Shown here piece by piece: positions 1-11,840 of a DNA stretch of 64,000 nt. A program made the position numbers and the translations under genes. Where the stretch lies: contig CM060732.1 of assembly GCA_030704615.1 (NCBI GenBank), positions 31,105,053 through 31,169,052 of the forward strand. Reading direction: 5' to 3'. Positions within the stretch are counted from its first letter, which is position 1, and each line of letters starts with the position of its first letter. Source of the stretch: Takakia lepidozioides. Taxonomy: Eukaryota; Streptophyta; Takakiopsida; Takakiales; Takakiaceae. The notes beneath the pieces are model-generated. The model saw nothing but the letters and a program-made list of their open reading frames with translations, did not search any database and was not told where the DNA came from.

Positions 1-3000
1 TATGGGCAGCACCTGGCCAGTGAATGTGGTAACGGTGGATTTGCCGTTGGTGCCTGTCACAGCAGCAATCTTCACATGTTTGGGCAATGCAGCTGCTGCA
101 AAGCCCAATTCTGATATAGCAGGGACTCCCTGCATACTTAAAACAAGATCTTCCATCATGATATGATAGAACCAAGCTCAGAACTCAAATGCAGACAACT
201 TGCAAGCAGGGAGCAGCCTGAAATTCCCAGGCCTCAGCTTCCTCTGGGCTCTCTCCATAGTGGAATCACGGAATCCACTCTATGATGACATGGATACCAA
301 ACATTTTCTGATGCAGGAGACTGCTGAAAAAAAGGCCCTTTGTTAATGCATAAAATGGATGTATCACTGTGCCTATTTTTATTAAGTTTGAGAAGATTGA
401 AAGTTGTGAATCTCCTTGCATAATTCTGGGTGATTACTTTCGAGTCAAATTCATGCTAGACTCTAGCTCAATCTGCAGAACTCTATGTATTCAGGTACGG
501 TCCACTATTGTAGAAAGCTTTCAGTGACTGGTAAAGATAAGTTGGGCCAGGAAACATAGCTCCACATACGTGAGCTACAGCCTGGTACATATTGAATCTG
601 AGCTTTTGGAGCCTTTTGATGAACAAGCAAGAAGTCAAGGACACTGGTAAGGCCTTTCCTGTGCTGGACAGCTGATTCTCCCCACAAGAAGGCTGCCCAC
701 CTGTGGAGCATAATCAGGGAAGAGGGGAACCATTTGCCTACTCTGGCCGCAAGTCCGGACCCCTATTGCAAGTAAAAACCTCATATGTCTTCCTTTCCCT
801 CGGTCTCTCTCTCCCTTCTCTCTCCATGCCAGCCCTTATGTTTGCGGATGACTCCGCAGGCATAGGGGAGACTCCAACCAATCTCCAGGAGTTGATTGAT
901 TGCGCGAAGAGATACTTTGATCTTTGGGGGCTAGAGGCTAATGTCAGCAAATGTGCAGTGGTAGCATTCAATGGCAGAGGAGAGGGAGGAAGTGATCTTA
1001 AGTGGCAGTGGGGTAGCCAAGAGATCCCGGTCCTCCCTTCCTACACTTACCTGGGCGTTGAGTTTTCCTCCAATTGTAATTGGGATGCACATATCCGGAA
1101 AGTTGTTCAAACTGGCAAGGGCAAAGCTCTGGGGCTCACTAAATTTTTCCACTGCAGAGGGGTCAACTCTGAGGTTAAGAAAACCATGCTTTGTCGCATT
1201 ATTAGACCTGCCTTGGAGTACGGATCTGCAATGTGGGTTGATAGCTCCAACCAAGCTAAGTCTCTAGAATCCATTCAAGTGGGGGTGCTTAAGGAGTGTA
1301 TGTCGGCATGCTCCAAAACAGCCAATGTGGCTGTTCGGGGTGAGTTTGGCATTCCGTCCTTAAGCTCCTGACGAGATGAATTCAAGGTCAGATGGTGGGG
1401 TCAGCTGCAACATATGTCCAACACCAGATATCCTAAGTTAATCGACTCGGGAAACAGGACCGCCCTGTCAAACAGGCTAAGTCCTGGCAGAAGAGAGTAG
1501 AAGAGATTCTCAAGGACCTGGACCTGGAACCGCAAGTCTTGACCCTGCTGCATGAGATTGTCTGATGAAAATGAAGTTAGGCAGAAAACTTCCCTGAACT
1601 TGTTTCCAGTCAGTGACATGGGGGAGGACTTGGATGACCTCAAGGGTCTACCCACTCTCGGCACTAGACTGAAATTTAAACTCAGGGCAGGAAGCCTACC
1701 TTTGAACAGCAAACAGAAGCAGAGAGGAAAGGGAGAGTGCAATTGCCCGTTGTGTGGGCAATCTGAAGACAGTACTCATTTTCTGATACACTGTCCAGGG
1801 TTCTCTCACCAAAGAGACGCTCTCTTCAAATCTATCAAGGGAATTGTGCCTGTACCTCTGTTTACCAACTTTGAAAGTCTCGAGGCTGAGCCAAAAGCCC
1901 AGGCCCTCCTGAGGCCTAGTTATTGGACAAATCACACACAGCAGATTTATGCTTGTGTGAAGGGATTTCTAGAGGATATCTGGAAAACCCGGATTAATTC
2001 TATATATGAAGGTAAGTCTTACTACCAACGTCAGCCCCTGACAGAGGTAGGTTCTGTCCCTTTTGTTTCCGCTCAAACTGGGCGCGGGGTCAATGGCCAC
2101 AAGGCTACGGCAAACAACGTCTTATGAGAACAATCTCTCTCCCTTCTGTTGAGTTTATCTAACTGATACCTAGGCGATACCCCCACTAAGAAGCCCTGTA
2201 ACCTCAACAAACTGGCGCAAGCCTACTCCCATACTACCCTCCCCTCAGACATCCTCAAACTCCTCATCGCCTTATTTCAGTTGACTCACTCATATTACTC
2301 CAGCCCACTAACCTGCCCCATGGAGCTCTCCACATACAGCAGCCCACATCCACGTGACTGCTCGCTCACCTGCCCGCAGGGCCACTTGCACACGAGGCCC
2401 TTCAATGGGCCCGCCAGGCTACACACTCCTCCCCTTCCACCTCAACCATCCTCATCCTAACTCAACAAAAAATGCCTGACCATCACCACCCCCTTCTACA
2501 ACTCCCTCCTGACGTTACTCCTTTGGTGGCCATTGAACCCAAACAACTTCGATACATACGCAACCCACCCTTCCCGAAGAGGAGACTCATATACACTGGT
2601 GAGGCCCTACAATTGTGAAGCTTGCTGCTAGCAGCCCAAAGTTCATAACACTCACAGCTTGGATGGCAGCAGCAACGTCAGGCTGTGTGAGAGGGATGCC
2701 AGGAGAAAGAACAAGCTGTGATGAATTCAGTAAACTGTCCCTCTGATGCCGTCCTAGCTCTGTGTGCACTCTGCTCAAATCATAACCTTCAAATGCTCGG
2801 TCCTCCTGCAGTCCAAAAAACTTTTGAAAGGGAGGAAATCATCTTGTACAACGCACTCAGCTGCAAATAACTTCAAATTGAGGAGGTGGACAAACAAGCA
2901 GACTCCTACCCCTCCTCAAAAGAGTCACAACTGGCTTAGTATTTTCATGTTTGACTCCAAGTTCCTGGCATAGTGACACCTTAACAAATCAAGTGCTAAA

Positions 3001-4609
3001 CTATGTGTTTCCTTGGCATATTGGCACTCTCCAAAACCTATGTGCTCGACTTTGCTGTCATATGGCGATTGTAACACCTTCTTTTGAAAAGGGGTAGTTA
3101 CTGGTGGAAGACCACCACAGCCTACCTTTGGAGTACTGACTGAAGGACCTCTCTTTTCTTTGTTGTATAGCCTGCTACAAGGACGACTTTGGTAATAAGT
3201 GTGAACGGGTTTAAGCCTGGGGTTTCAGGGATCACTAACCTGTTGGTTTGTGGGTTGGCTGTGATGGATCCAAGTTATCACTTCACCTTCTTTTGTTGCT
3301 GAGATTGTTGATAGCGCAAGAAAGGACCAAGTCAAAACCCACTAAAAGTCTTCATGCATTGTTTTTGTACAGAAACAATCATTGTAATATGTTTTGATTG
3401 GTTGTAGGAAGAACTAGGAGCTTGTGGTAAAATGGAAGCATGCACTTTACACTTGCTAAAAGAAAGTAGGGAGGAAAACTTTTTTCTGAGACCCATTTAT
3501 CTGATTACCACTTAGAACACCCTACACCTAGTTTTCTGGCAAGCATGTGGGAAATTTCAGGGTGCCTAAAGCAGGCTGTATGATGTCATGAAAAAAGGTA
3601 GACACAATGTCGTGGCAGTTTGTGGTGTCTAGCTTCGCCATGCTGTCTCTGTTTCATTGTTGTTCTACTTGAGATGAGAATCAAAGTATCCATAGACAGA
3701 ACCAGATACATCAAACTTCCCACAAATGAAAACTGAGTGCTACAATCATCCACAACAAGCGCAGAAAAAATGATGGATAGATAGCGGAGGTTCACAGCCA
3801 GTCCCAACTAGGCTCTGCAAAGTCCCGGACAACAAGAGGCAGACCTCCAACGGGAGAGAGGACAGGTTGGAGTCCATGGCAACCACATCTGCACCGCGTG
3901 CCAGCGCCAGTCTCACTGCAGCGCGCCCTGATGCTCCCAGCCCCACCACCTACACCCCCTCCCCTCCCTTCAACTCCCTTTCCCTCCCCCTCGCCCTTGC
4001 TTGTAACGAGTACTATATCGTCTCTGAGGAAATGCTTTCTCCATTGTCTCAAACTACTCTAATTCCACCCAACCACCCAACAAAATTCTTGACCCGATAC
4101 TTCGGTTAGACAGAGAGATGTGATGAAACTAGAGTTACTGGTTTGATCCAGCAGTTTTGACACAGCTTGCCCATTGGAGATTTTTTCATCCTCCTTCCGC
4201 TACTGTTTCTCTCCCACTCTAACAGTGCACCGTGAATAGGAGACCCCTTGAACTACGACTTCCCATTGCCGGACAGCTGTGCTCTCGTTTCTCATTTTAC
4301 TATTGTCAGCAATACCACAAAACAGGGGCTCGCGAATGCTGAAAAGCGAATAGGAAGGTCAATTTCCGTTCAAAATTCAAAGAGATTCGCCTGCGATGTA
4401 CAACAATGGCGTTGCACATACGAACTTACAGCAACAGTCGTCCCATGGAGATCCTGGCGACTCTCTACGACTGCTCGTGCTGCCAGCGCTCTATGTTTCG
4501 CCCGTCTCCCGGTGCCCTTCTCCACACCCAAGCAAGGACAGCATATTGTTGGCTTTAAAGACAATCCTGGCCACAGGCGGGAAGAATAATCAGCTGAGAG
4601 CACATGCAA
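1..4609 (-). CDS. murD: MurD (UDP-N-acetylmuramoyl-L-alanine:D-glutamate ligase), plastid-type, 5' part
   Basis: Mur ligases of this type add D-glutamate to UDP-MurNAc-L-Ala in peptidoglycan synthesis; in seedless plants the pathway acts in the plastid. Four exons on the minus strand join in phase 0. Exon 4609(or upstream)-4430 encodes a basic, transit-peptide-like leader ending DLHGTTVA and has a GTAAGT donor. Exon 3949-3845 gives the Rossmann start VVGLGASGRAAVRLALARGA. Exon 2805-2656 (50 codons, GTGAGT donor) includes LVLSPGIPLTQPDV. Exon 129 to beyond 1 includes the ATP-binding loop VTGTNGKSTVTT. The order matches bacterial MurD domain 1 into domain 2. The true start codon is not visible: the leader frame is open from 4621 but has no ATG, so another 5' exon is likely. 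The catalytic centre and C-terminal domain lie left of the window. The intron between 2655 and 130 carries a LINE. Identity is firm; plastid targeting is inferred. Confidence 0.87.
820..2133 (+). mobile_element. 5'-truncated LINE copy (TC-tract family) in murD intron
   Basis: The translated sequence matches the reverse-transcriptase C-terminal half seen intact at 48034-49959, from the FADD catalytic motif (IPALMFADD) to the C-terminal CPLCG zinc motif. It lies antisense to murD. It is dead: a TGA at 1369 replaces the CGA of the other copies, and a gap near 1450-1550 removes part of the protein. A 14-bp direct repeat, tctctctcccttct, flanks it at 806-819 and 2134-2147 and is a good target-site duplication. 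There is no poly(A); the element ends ...TTATGAGAACAA directly before the TCT of the duplication. Confidence 0.85.
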
Positions 4610-4621
4610 TCCATCGCACAG

Positions 4622-5133
4622 TCATGGAAAAACGTGGAAAATGTTCAGTTTGTCTGTTTCGCACCTTGCAGCCTTTCCATGTGAATGAGTCCACACATGC
4701 CCCCCGCAAATGTCATGCAGATCGTGGTAGAAGCTCGAGCGAATGCTTGGCAAGGCCAAGCGCAAACACTCCACACTGCAACGCCATTGTGAACCATAAA
4801 CCCTAACCCTAAGCCCTCGAAATGGACGAAACATGAACGACGAGAAGCTTTACGTTGGGCAGACATTTCCAAGATTCACTCGCTGCCACAGACACGTGGC
4901 TGACACGTGTCGAGCGGTGAGCAAGCGTCCACGAAGCAAGCCAAGAAGCATGCAGTTGATCCTTGAGAGCACGAGAGAGAGAGAGAGATCTTCACAGACA
5001 ACAGACAGACAGATTGATGTGCTTGTGTTGGTGGATGCAGATTAGTATCGTTGTGTAAAGATCAGAGAGCATTGTGAAGAAGGCAACGCGCTAATCTGGT
5101 GGCCCGGCACGGCAGAAATCTTGAACGGGGAGC
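4622..5133. promoter_or_regulatory. Shared upstream region of murD and the PV42-like gene
   Basis: This 0.5-kb stretch separates the first visible murD exon (minus) from the PV42-like start (plus). It holds a telo-box-like run AAACCCTAACCCTAA (4798-4812), two ACGT-core elements ACACGTGG (4892-4899) and GACACGTGTC (4902-4911) of the G-box/ABRE type, and a short (GA)n run near 4974-4988. Any extra 5' murD exon must also lie here. Regulatory function is inferred from motif identity only. Confidence 0.5.
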
Positions 5134-7965
5134 ATGACGCAGGGGGAGGAGAAAGCAGCAGTGCTGCGAAATACCAAGGTGCAGCAGTTGGTGCAGAGCA
5201 AGGGGCGGCTGGTGGAGGTGCCATACACGGCCACCGTGAGTGACACGCTCAACGTATTGCTGGCGAAGAATATTCTGGCTGTGCCCGTGGCTGCACCACC
5301 GGGACAATGGATCGGAGCCGGCGGTTCTATGATAATGGAGTCCGATAAGAGCACGGGGACCGTGCGCAAGCAGTACATTGGCATGGTGAGCGTGCTGGAC
5401 ATTTTAATTCATGTCGCTGAGGAGGAACAAGGTGATGATCGTCTCTCAACACCAGTGTCCGCCATCATTGGCCACTCGCTGGAGGGCCTCAGCCTTTGGA
5501 CGATTAGTCCCCATACCTCGTACGTTTCTTTCTCATGTTTCTCCCGGTGTTGAAAGGCATATGATCTTAAGGGCATCTTACACCTACTGCTACTTGTCGA
5601 TACTATGGGCTCTACAATGGAGGCTGGGTATTGCTTCATCTGTCCACATTGCCATTCTTTCGCCGGAGACTGCTGAATGCGCTGTAAATTTTCGAAGTTA
5701 TGGTTCAACCTGTGGACATTTCCCAGTTGGCGTGTTCTCAAATTTGCTGACTTATGAAGGGTTCTGTGTCGTCTCTTCAGTAGATCTACTTACATTGACC
5801 TTTGGATCAGGTTCTTCCCTTCTTTGAAAGAAATGACATGGTTACGTCATAACTACTGTCTGTGTGGTGGCTAAACTCGCCTGCATCTGGCAAACGTTGT
5901 CATTTCCTGATGTACGAGACAGCCTCAGCCGGTTTCCATAGTCTCAATACTTGTACTTGAACAGCAAGGAATTTGAGGAAGGAACTCTTCCTTTGAAATT
6001 TTCTGTAGCAATGTTTTCCAGGATGACCTCCACTGTTGGAGTTTGCTTCCATGACAGTTTGGACATCTGTACCCGTTAGACTGGGCGCCCCCTGAACCCA
6101 TCACCCCTGTCACAAGAGAGCCACGGCCAAGTCTAAATCTGGCCTCAACTTGGAGACCATTCTATAAGGCTCAGAAATAGAATGCTTCCATTATGACAAA
6201 ATGACTATTACTCTCCTTTGATTCTGCCCTTGATCTTTAGAAAGCTCATGGTCAGAGCTCATAGTCAGGCCAGAGATGGTTTGACCCCTTTCAAATTGGA
6301 CTGAGTTTGCACTGCCACTCAAAAGCGCTGCGGCTAGGTGTAAGCATACACCCTTCTTATCTTTTGACCTTCTTCTTCCTCTCTCAACTTTGTAGATTTG
6401 GGATGATTAGTGGTATCCTGTTGGCATGGCTGCTCCTTGAAGATTGTTGGTAGGACCAGGCCAGTGATCTGAATCCCCTTCACACTTTTTTCGGTTTGAT
6501 CTCTCAGCCAACCTCTCCTCCTTAATTTCTCCAAGCTGAATGTAATAGATTGCTGCATAGTTGGTGGTGGGTTCATGGCTTTAACATCCACAGAGGTCAT
6601 CTCTAAAACACCATCTGAACCTGTGCAATGTGTCTAGCAGGGGCATGGGAGGTTACTGTAACAAGCAAGATCAGAACCTCTCTGCACTTCGTATTGCGGT
6701 TTCTTAATCCTATGCATTCTCGCCTTCTACATTCAATAGTCATATTAGTTTCTAGGGTCAAATGCATCAAGGGTTCCCTTCACCACCAACTGCCACTATT
6801 CCATTCCAATATAAGCTTTGCCTTCACTGCTTTGAGGGTCCAATAGGCCTCAAACCTTTATTAGCTGGTGGATCATGGTTCTCTGGTCCTATCAAGCTTC
6901 CAAAACTAATTCTGATATCAGTGACCCGCCGCTCCCAAGTGTTACCATGAAGGAGGCAGCAGTCATAGGAAATACATCCCATATGAATTAGGGTATCCCT
7001 TTTCATGACCTTCTACGCAAGATCATTTATGCCAACAGAATAACAGAAACCATGTGGGACCATCCATCAGACATTGAGCCTTTCTTGAGGTTTTACTGAC
7101 CTGGTGGGGTAGCTACTAGCACGAGAGGGTTAACAAGAGGCATCATGAGTGGATGGCAGAGTATTTGAGGCCATGGAGCCCATGAGTAAAGGCATCCATC
7201 GTGTACTGGTTCCAGTGGAGAGTCAAATGGAGCATGTGTCAGGTGTGGAGCTGACAGAGTCATCACCAGGCTACCACATGCTCACACAGACAGATATGGT
7301 GGACTTTTTGCACAAGCAGTCCAAAAATTTGTACTTTGTGACCGGGTGCACTGTGAGTTCCTTGGGGGCGGTGCAATCCAGTGTGTTTGCAGCACCAAGC
7401 TGCATGAAGGTTATGGATGTTGTCAAATGCATGCGAAATGCATCTTTGACGGCGGTTGCTATTGTTGAGACAACACCTGACATTGATGAGGAGCCCATTC
7501 TCGCCATTGTAAGTAGCCTTCGCATCTTGGTTTGTCTTGGTTTGTACTACTGACTTTGGGGAGCAGTTTTATGCCTCAACAGTGTCATGACCTTATGCAT
7601 TTTTTTTGGTTAAGCAGGGCCATGGTAGGAAGCTTGTGGGCACTTTTTCAGCGAGTGACTTGCGAGGTTGTACGCCCGAAATGCTGCGAGCATGGTCCTC
7701 CCTGTCGGTCATGGACTTCTTCTGCAAGGCAAGTGTGGCGCGGCGCTTTGGGATGGGGGCTGCACTCAATGCTGGCTATCATGAAGCTAGAGAGTTAATG
7801 CAGCCTCCTGTAACTTGTTATCTAAACACATTGCTGGAAGAAGTGGCATTCAGAGCCGTGGATAAACGAGTGCATCGTGTGTGGGTAATCGATGAGCAAG
7901 GGTTGCTGGTAGGTGTTGTAGCACTATCTGACATACTCAGGGTAGCGCGTATCTGCTGTACATGA
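5134..7965 (+). CDS. PV42-type CBS-domain protein, SnRK1 regulatory gamma-like subunit
   Basis: Three exons, 5134-5519, 7160-7508 and 7618-7965, with donors GTACGT and GTAAGT and AG acceptors, splice in frame to a 360-residue protein. The N-terminal half has KVQQLVQ...VPYTATVSDTLN, then APPGQWIGAGGSMI and YIGMVSVLDIL, the signature of plant PV42a/b proteins. Exon 2 gives SKGIHRVLVPVES and exon 3 gives KLVGTFSASDLR and HRVWVIDEQGLLVGVVALSDIL. Together they make four CBS motifs in two Bateman pairs. Such domains bind adenine nucleotides, and the family is placed with SNF4/gamma-type partners of SnRK1 kinase. The start is the first ATG in frame, in good context. Intron 1 (1.64 kb) shows no coding content. 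The ABRE-like sites upstream would fit stress control, which is inference. Confidence 0.9.
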
Positions 7966-8654
7966 CACCTTGTCAACACCACACCTGCTAACCAAACCTG
8001 CCACATTAATTTTGCTTAGGGTAGACACAATGACAGTTAATACATACAGCTTGTACAGGAAAACGGTGCAGATACTTCTCTTTAATGGTAAGGGATTAGC
8101 ATGTGCTGACAGACCTTTTTGCAAATGTCAGTTTATGGACAGACATACTCATTTTCTCCATCTATTTGCTTAAAGTTGTTCAACATTTTGGTAGGGCACT
8201 CCGTTGCCACTTCTGTCACTTGATTTAGTCAGTTGATTGTAGGTAGTTACAGTAATTGTGCTCAAGAACCATGTACCTTGTATCTTTCTCAGTATGGATC
8301 TCTTCTTCATACCACCTAGTCCACATCAGCCACCTTGAAAATGACTAAACAACCCTGTCATCATGACATCAATCCTGAGGGTAATTGTACAACCTCCTAC
8401 ACTATGTGGCCATGTGGACAACAGCAGCACCAGCCTAATGGTGAACACCTAAGAGCGACTCTTGCCCTACTTCCTAGAATTTTTCAGTACATATCAGTGT
8501 TTTTTTGTTTTTCTTTTAAATTAAACAGGGGAATTGTTTTGGTTTTTTCCTTAGAGAGGGAAATAGCCTGGACTGGCTCACTGCCACTGCTATAGAAATA
8601 TTTGTCACTATTTAATATCAGCTGGTTCCACTGCCAATTACTCATAAACTTTTA
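7966..8654. other. No gene seen; 3' flank of PV42-like gene
   Basis: Only short random frames are present. Probably 3' UTR and spacer. Confidence 0.5.
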
Positions 8655-8744
8655 CTATCTACTGATTTTCATTAGAAGCATGATTTTTATCTGTGGACGG
8701 GTCCACAAATAAAAATCACCCTTCTAATGAGAATCAGCAGATAG
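8655..8744. repeat. Near-perfect foldback, 44-bp arms with 2-bp loop
   Basis: The left arm 8655-8698 and the reverse complement of the right arm 8701-8744 agree at 39 of 44 positions by hand alignment, with only GG between. The arms begin CTATCTACTGATTTTCATTA and end ATTTTTATCTGTGGAC. Homology stops abruptly at both outer ends. It may be a small foldback transposon, a MITE core or a small-RNA-producing hairpin. The tiny loop is unlike a classical miRNA precursor. Confidence 0.8.
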
Positions 8745-9376
8745 GATAGACAGGGTTAGGATGTGCATCCCCTTTGTGTCCCCACACCTCAAGGCAAAGG
8801 GCCCGACACACACCCCTACCAACAACAACGAGTTGATACTTGATACCCTCATTGACTTGGCTAATTTCAAAGTTGCAGCCGCTTTGTGTCTTCACTTTTC
8901 TTGCTCCTTGAGGGGGAGGGCCGCAACATGGAGGTTGTTTTTACAGACATAATCGCCTATGTACTATTTATATGTGCATCAGATGTTTTGCAAATATATG
9001 GTATTAAGATTGTGTCTCCAACTGCTCGTGTAAAAGAAGTGGATGATGGTTGTATAAGCATCATTTTGTAAATGTTGATGTGCTTTATTAATCCCTTTCT
9101 AACTGTTAATTCGTTAACCTTGTCTAAATGTTATTTTTTCTTTATCTCGAACATTTATCCAACATTTATCTGGGGCACATTGTGGTGTGTCAGTTCTCTT
9201 ATAAAAGAGCTTTTCATCAACAATGGTAGTATTAGAAGATTACAAACACATATTTCCAGAGGACATCATTTTGCTGCAGCTCATGAAGACTATGTTCTTT
9301 TCTCTTTCTCATACAACGTTTTAATTCTTTTACACTAAGCAAAGGAGAAAAAGGAAGAGCACGGCTACCTTTTATC
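8745..9376. other. No gene seen
   Basis: AT-rich spacer with no convincing coding frame or repeat. Confidence 0.5.
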
Positions 9377-9610
9377 TCAAATATCTTGCCTGAAAACAAA
9401 GTTCCACTCACCAATCCTCGCTTGCAGGCCACAACTGCATCCACAGATGTTAGAATCTAGCCACTGCATCCCCAAGATGCAATTGTAGCGAGCTCCATCC
9501 CAAATTTCAAAGGTGGCACTAGTTTGAATCCCTTGGACCGTCATAGCAACATCAGTCATTCGAGAATTTGTTGTCTCTCCATTGCCATTAGGCAACAGAA
9601 TATGAGATTG
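9377..9610 (-). pseudogene. Retrotransposon aspartic-protease-like fragment
   Basis: A short minus-strand frame contains CILGMQWLDSN, preceded by AMTVQGIQTSATFEIWDGARYN. This resembles the C-terminal half of a Ty3/gypsy retropepsin (ILGMxWL). No DTG/DSG active site, reverse transcriptase or LTR was found next to it, so it is a scrap. The assignment rests on one motif. Confidence 0.45.
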
Positions 9611-10329
9611 ATCAACTTGTTCTTCAACAAATCAGTTAACGGAGCTACAATTCATGCAAAACCCTTAACAAACTTTCGCAAATAACTTGCTAGTCCAAGA
9701 AAGCTTCCTACCAAAGAACAAGGGAAGATGTACCATTGAACATACACCCTGCCTTACTTCCATCGTTTGGTGGTAAAGGGTATTTTGGAATGAAAGTTCA
9801 CGAAGTTGTCATCCGTGGTACTCGGTAAGTCATCAAAAATGATCTACTCTTGTATTCATGTATTAATAATGCATCAATAGTCACACAACTAATAAGAAAG
9901 GAAAAGATTCACAACAGCATGCACTAAAGACTATAGACAATTTCAACCAAGAAGTAAGTCAATAGGCTGTTATAGACCAAGCCATACCAACTTAACTCTA
10001 TGAACACTCAACAGAAACAATAACAGTGACACGTTAGGCTGGAGTTGAACCACCGTTAGATTTATCTATTTGTTTAGATACTGGTGTGACAGGCTCAGAT
10101 ATAAAATTTTGTTATCAAAGGCAGTCCTCAAACAAACTGTGAATATAAACATCACTATACACACAGGCCAGTAGCGTGGCTAACCTATTCCTGACGTATT
10201 TGGCTTTTGCTTTCAGCATTGGCTATGATTCCATGCTGATTATATCAAAAGTTAGCTCGAACAAAGGCTTTTTATATTTGAACAGAGTGTTGTGAGGATG
10301 ACTTAAGACGAGGAGGTAAAAAAGAATAA
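9611..10329. other. No gene seen
   Basis: No supported coding frame, RNA gene or repeat; probably decayed retroelement and spacer. Confidence 0.4.
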
Positions 10330-11377
10330 GGTTGTAACTACACCCAAGCAAACACCTCTGAATAGCCTGTAGTATTGACACCAACCGCACAAGAGTCCTC
10401 ACACGAATACACCACAATTGTCCCCCAATCTAGGGAATCTAGCCCATCGTCAAGTTCCAAAAAGCTAAACAGTTGGGGCATGATCTGAAGCCCAAACACA
10501 CGGCACTTGCCACAATGAGGGCATGGAGGAATGTGAGCGTCCTTTGGTTGTCCCTTTGATGAAACCCACAAGGACTTAGCCTCTGGTGAGCTTGAGATCA
10601 TCAATACTTGTTCAGGTGCGCTTGCAATTGTCATCTCAAAATCTGCCCACATCTCTTCATCTAGAGACGATTCTTGGATTTCCTCCATGTCAATGGCTGT
10701 GAACTCCTCATCTGCCTTTTGCACATAATCTCCTAGAAGCTCTTGCACCCTTAGGCTATTTCTTGTTGAATTCAAACTAGACTCTTTGTTGACAACTTCA
10801 TTTTCTACCACTCACATTCGAAGAAAAGCTCCATTTCTGGCCACGATTTCTTCTCTGTTACTGACTTGAAGTTGTTTGAGAGGCCTTTGTGCACAACACC
10901 ACTAGATGATGAGTTTGTTGGATCCAACAATTGATTCCAAACCACTTTTATGCTTCGACAAGGTTTTTCTTCCAACTGCTTGCACTGCTCATATTGGTCT
11001 TGTTGTAAGCATCTCATGTTTAGACATATGAACACAAGTAGAGTGCAATACACATGAGATGCAGGTTCTTGTTCAAGCACATCATCAGATACTTGCATAA
11101 GGAACTAAAGTGCACCATGACAAATCTCACAAACAAAACTTGGAGATGACCATGTGGAATTATTCACATTGTTCAATGGAACCAACCAATTGGGATGCCC
11201 ACCAACCTTGCTCATAAGAAGGTGCCCCTCCACAACCTTCTTTTCTGTAACTTCAATGGAATCTAAGAAACCTAGCAATACATGATTGTCATCAGTGGTC
11301 TCCTTGTCACCTTCTGAATCTGATTCAACATGATCATGGAGGCTCAAATGGTTCAACTGATCCAAGGTGCTATTCAT
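10330..11377 (-). pseudogene. PDCD2-like processed pseudogene
   Basis: Read on the minus strand, three blocks follow PDCD2 in order without introns: HVLLGFLDSIEV and GGHPNWLVPLN (N-terminal), then YCTLLVFICLNMRCLQQDQ (MYND-type zinc region), then PPCPHCGKCRVFGLQIMPQL and DSLDWGTIVVYSCE...FAWV (C-terminal domain). PDCD2 proteins are chaperones for a 40S ribosomal protein. The copy is broken: an in-frame TAG at 11105-11107 sits where the family has coding sequence, a one-base frame change lies near 10805-10811, and a TAG follows FAWV where relatives read VQL. The lack of introns suggests a retrocopy. Whether a functional parent exists is outside this window. Confidence 0.8.
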
Positions 11378-11840
11378 CTTGTATTCAAAATCTAATGATG
11401 TCTATGTATGTCTATGGGTGTCTGCATCAACCTATGAGAACAAAATGCCAGTGTAAAGTATGATCGGAACACAATGTTTTGCAAAATTAAATAACAAGTG
11501 TAAATATCATAGTGTTGATTGAGCTTTTGTGTAAGAGAGTGTTAGTATTTTAAGCCTTGCTTGATAATTTAAACAAAAGTAGAACCATGCATAAGCCTTT
11601 ATGATTGGTGGATCATTTATAGATAAAAATAAAACCAAGTAAAACGGCTAAATAAATTATTATTTTTGTATTTTTGGTTACTTTTGGAATAAGTGATAAT
11701 CTTGGAATATACCAAATAGATTGTTATATATAAAATAAAATAAATTGGATTAAAAGTAATAATTAAATTAATTTTTTAATAAAATATTAAATAAATAAAT
11801 ATTAAAATGTAACCTATAATAACTGTAAATTTTTACTAAA
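11378..11840. other. AT-rich spacer
   Basis: Between about 11560 and 11835 the sequence is strongly AT-rich with many TAAATTA-type words. It could be a matrix-attachment-like or decayed element region. No gene is seen. Confidence 0.5.
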
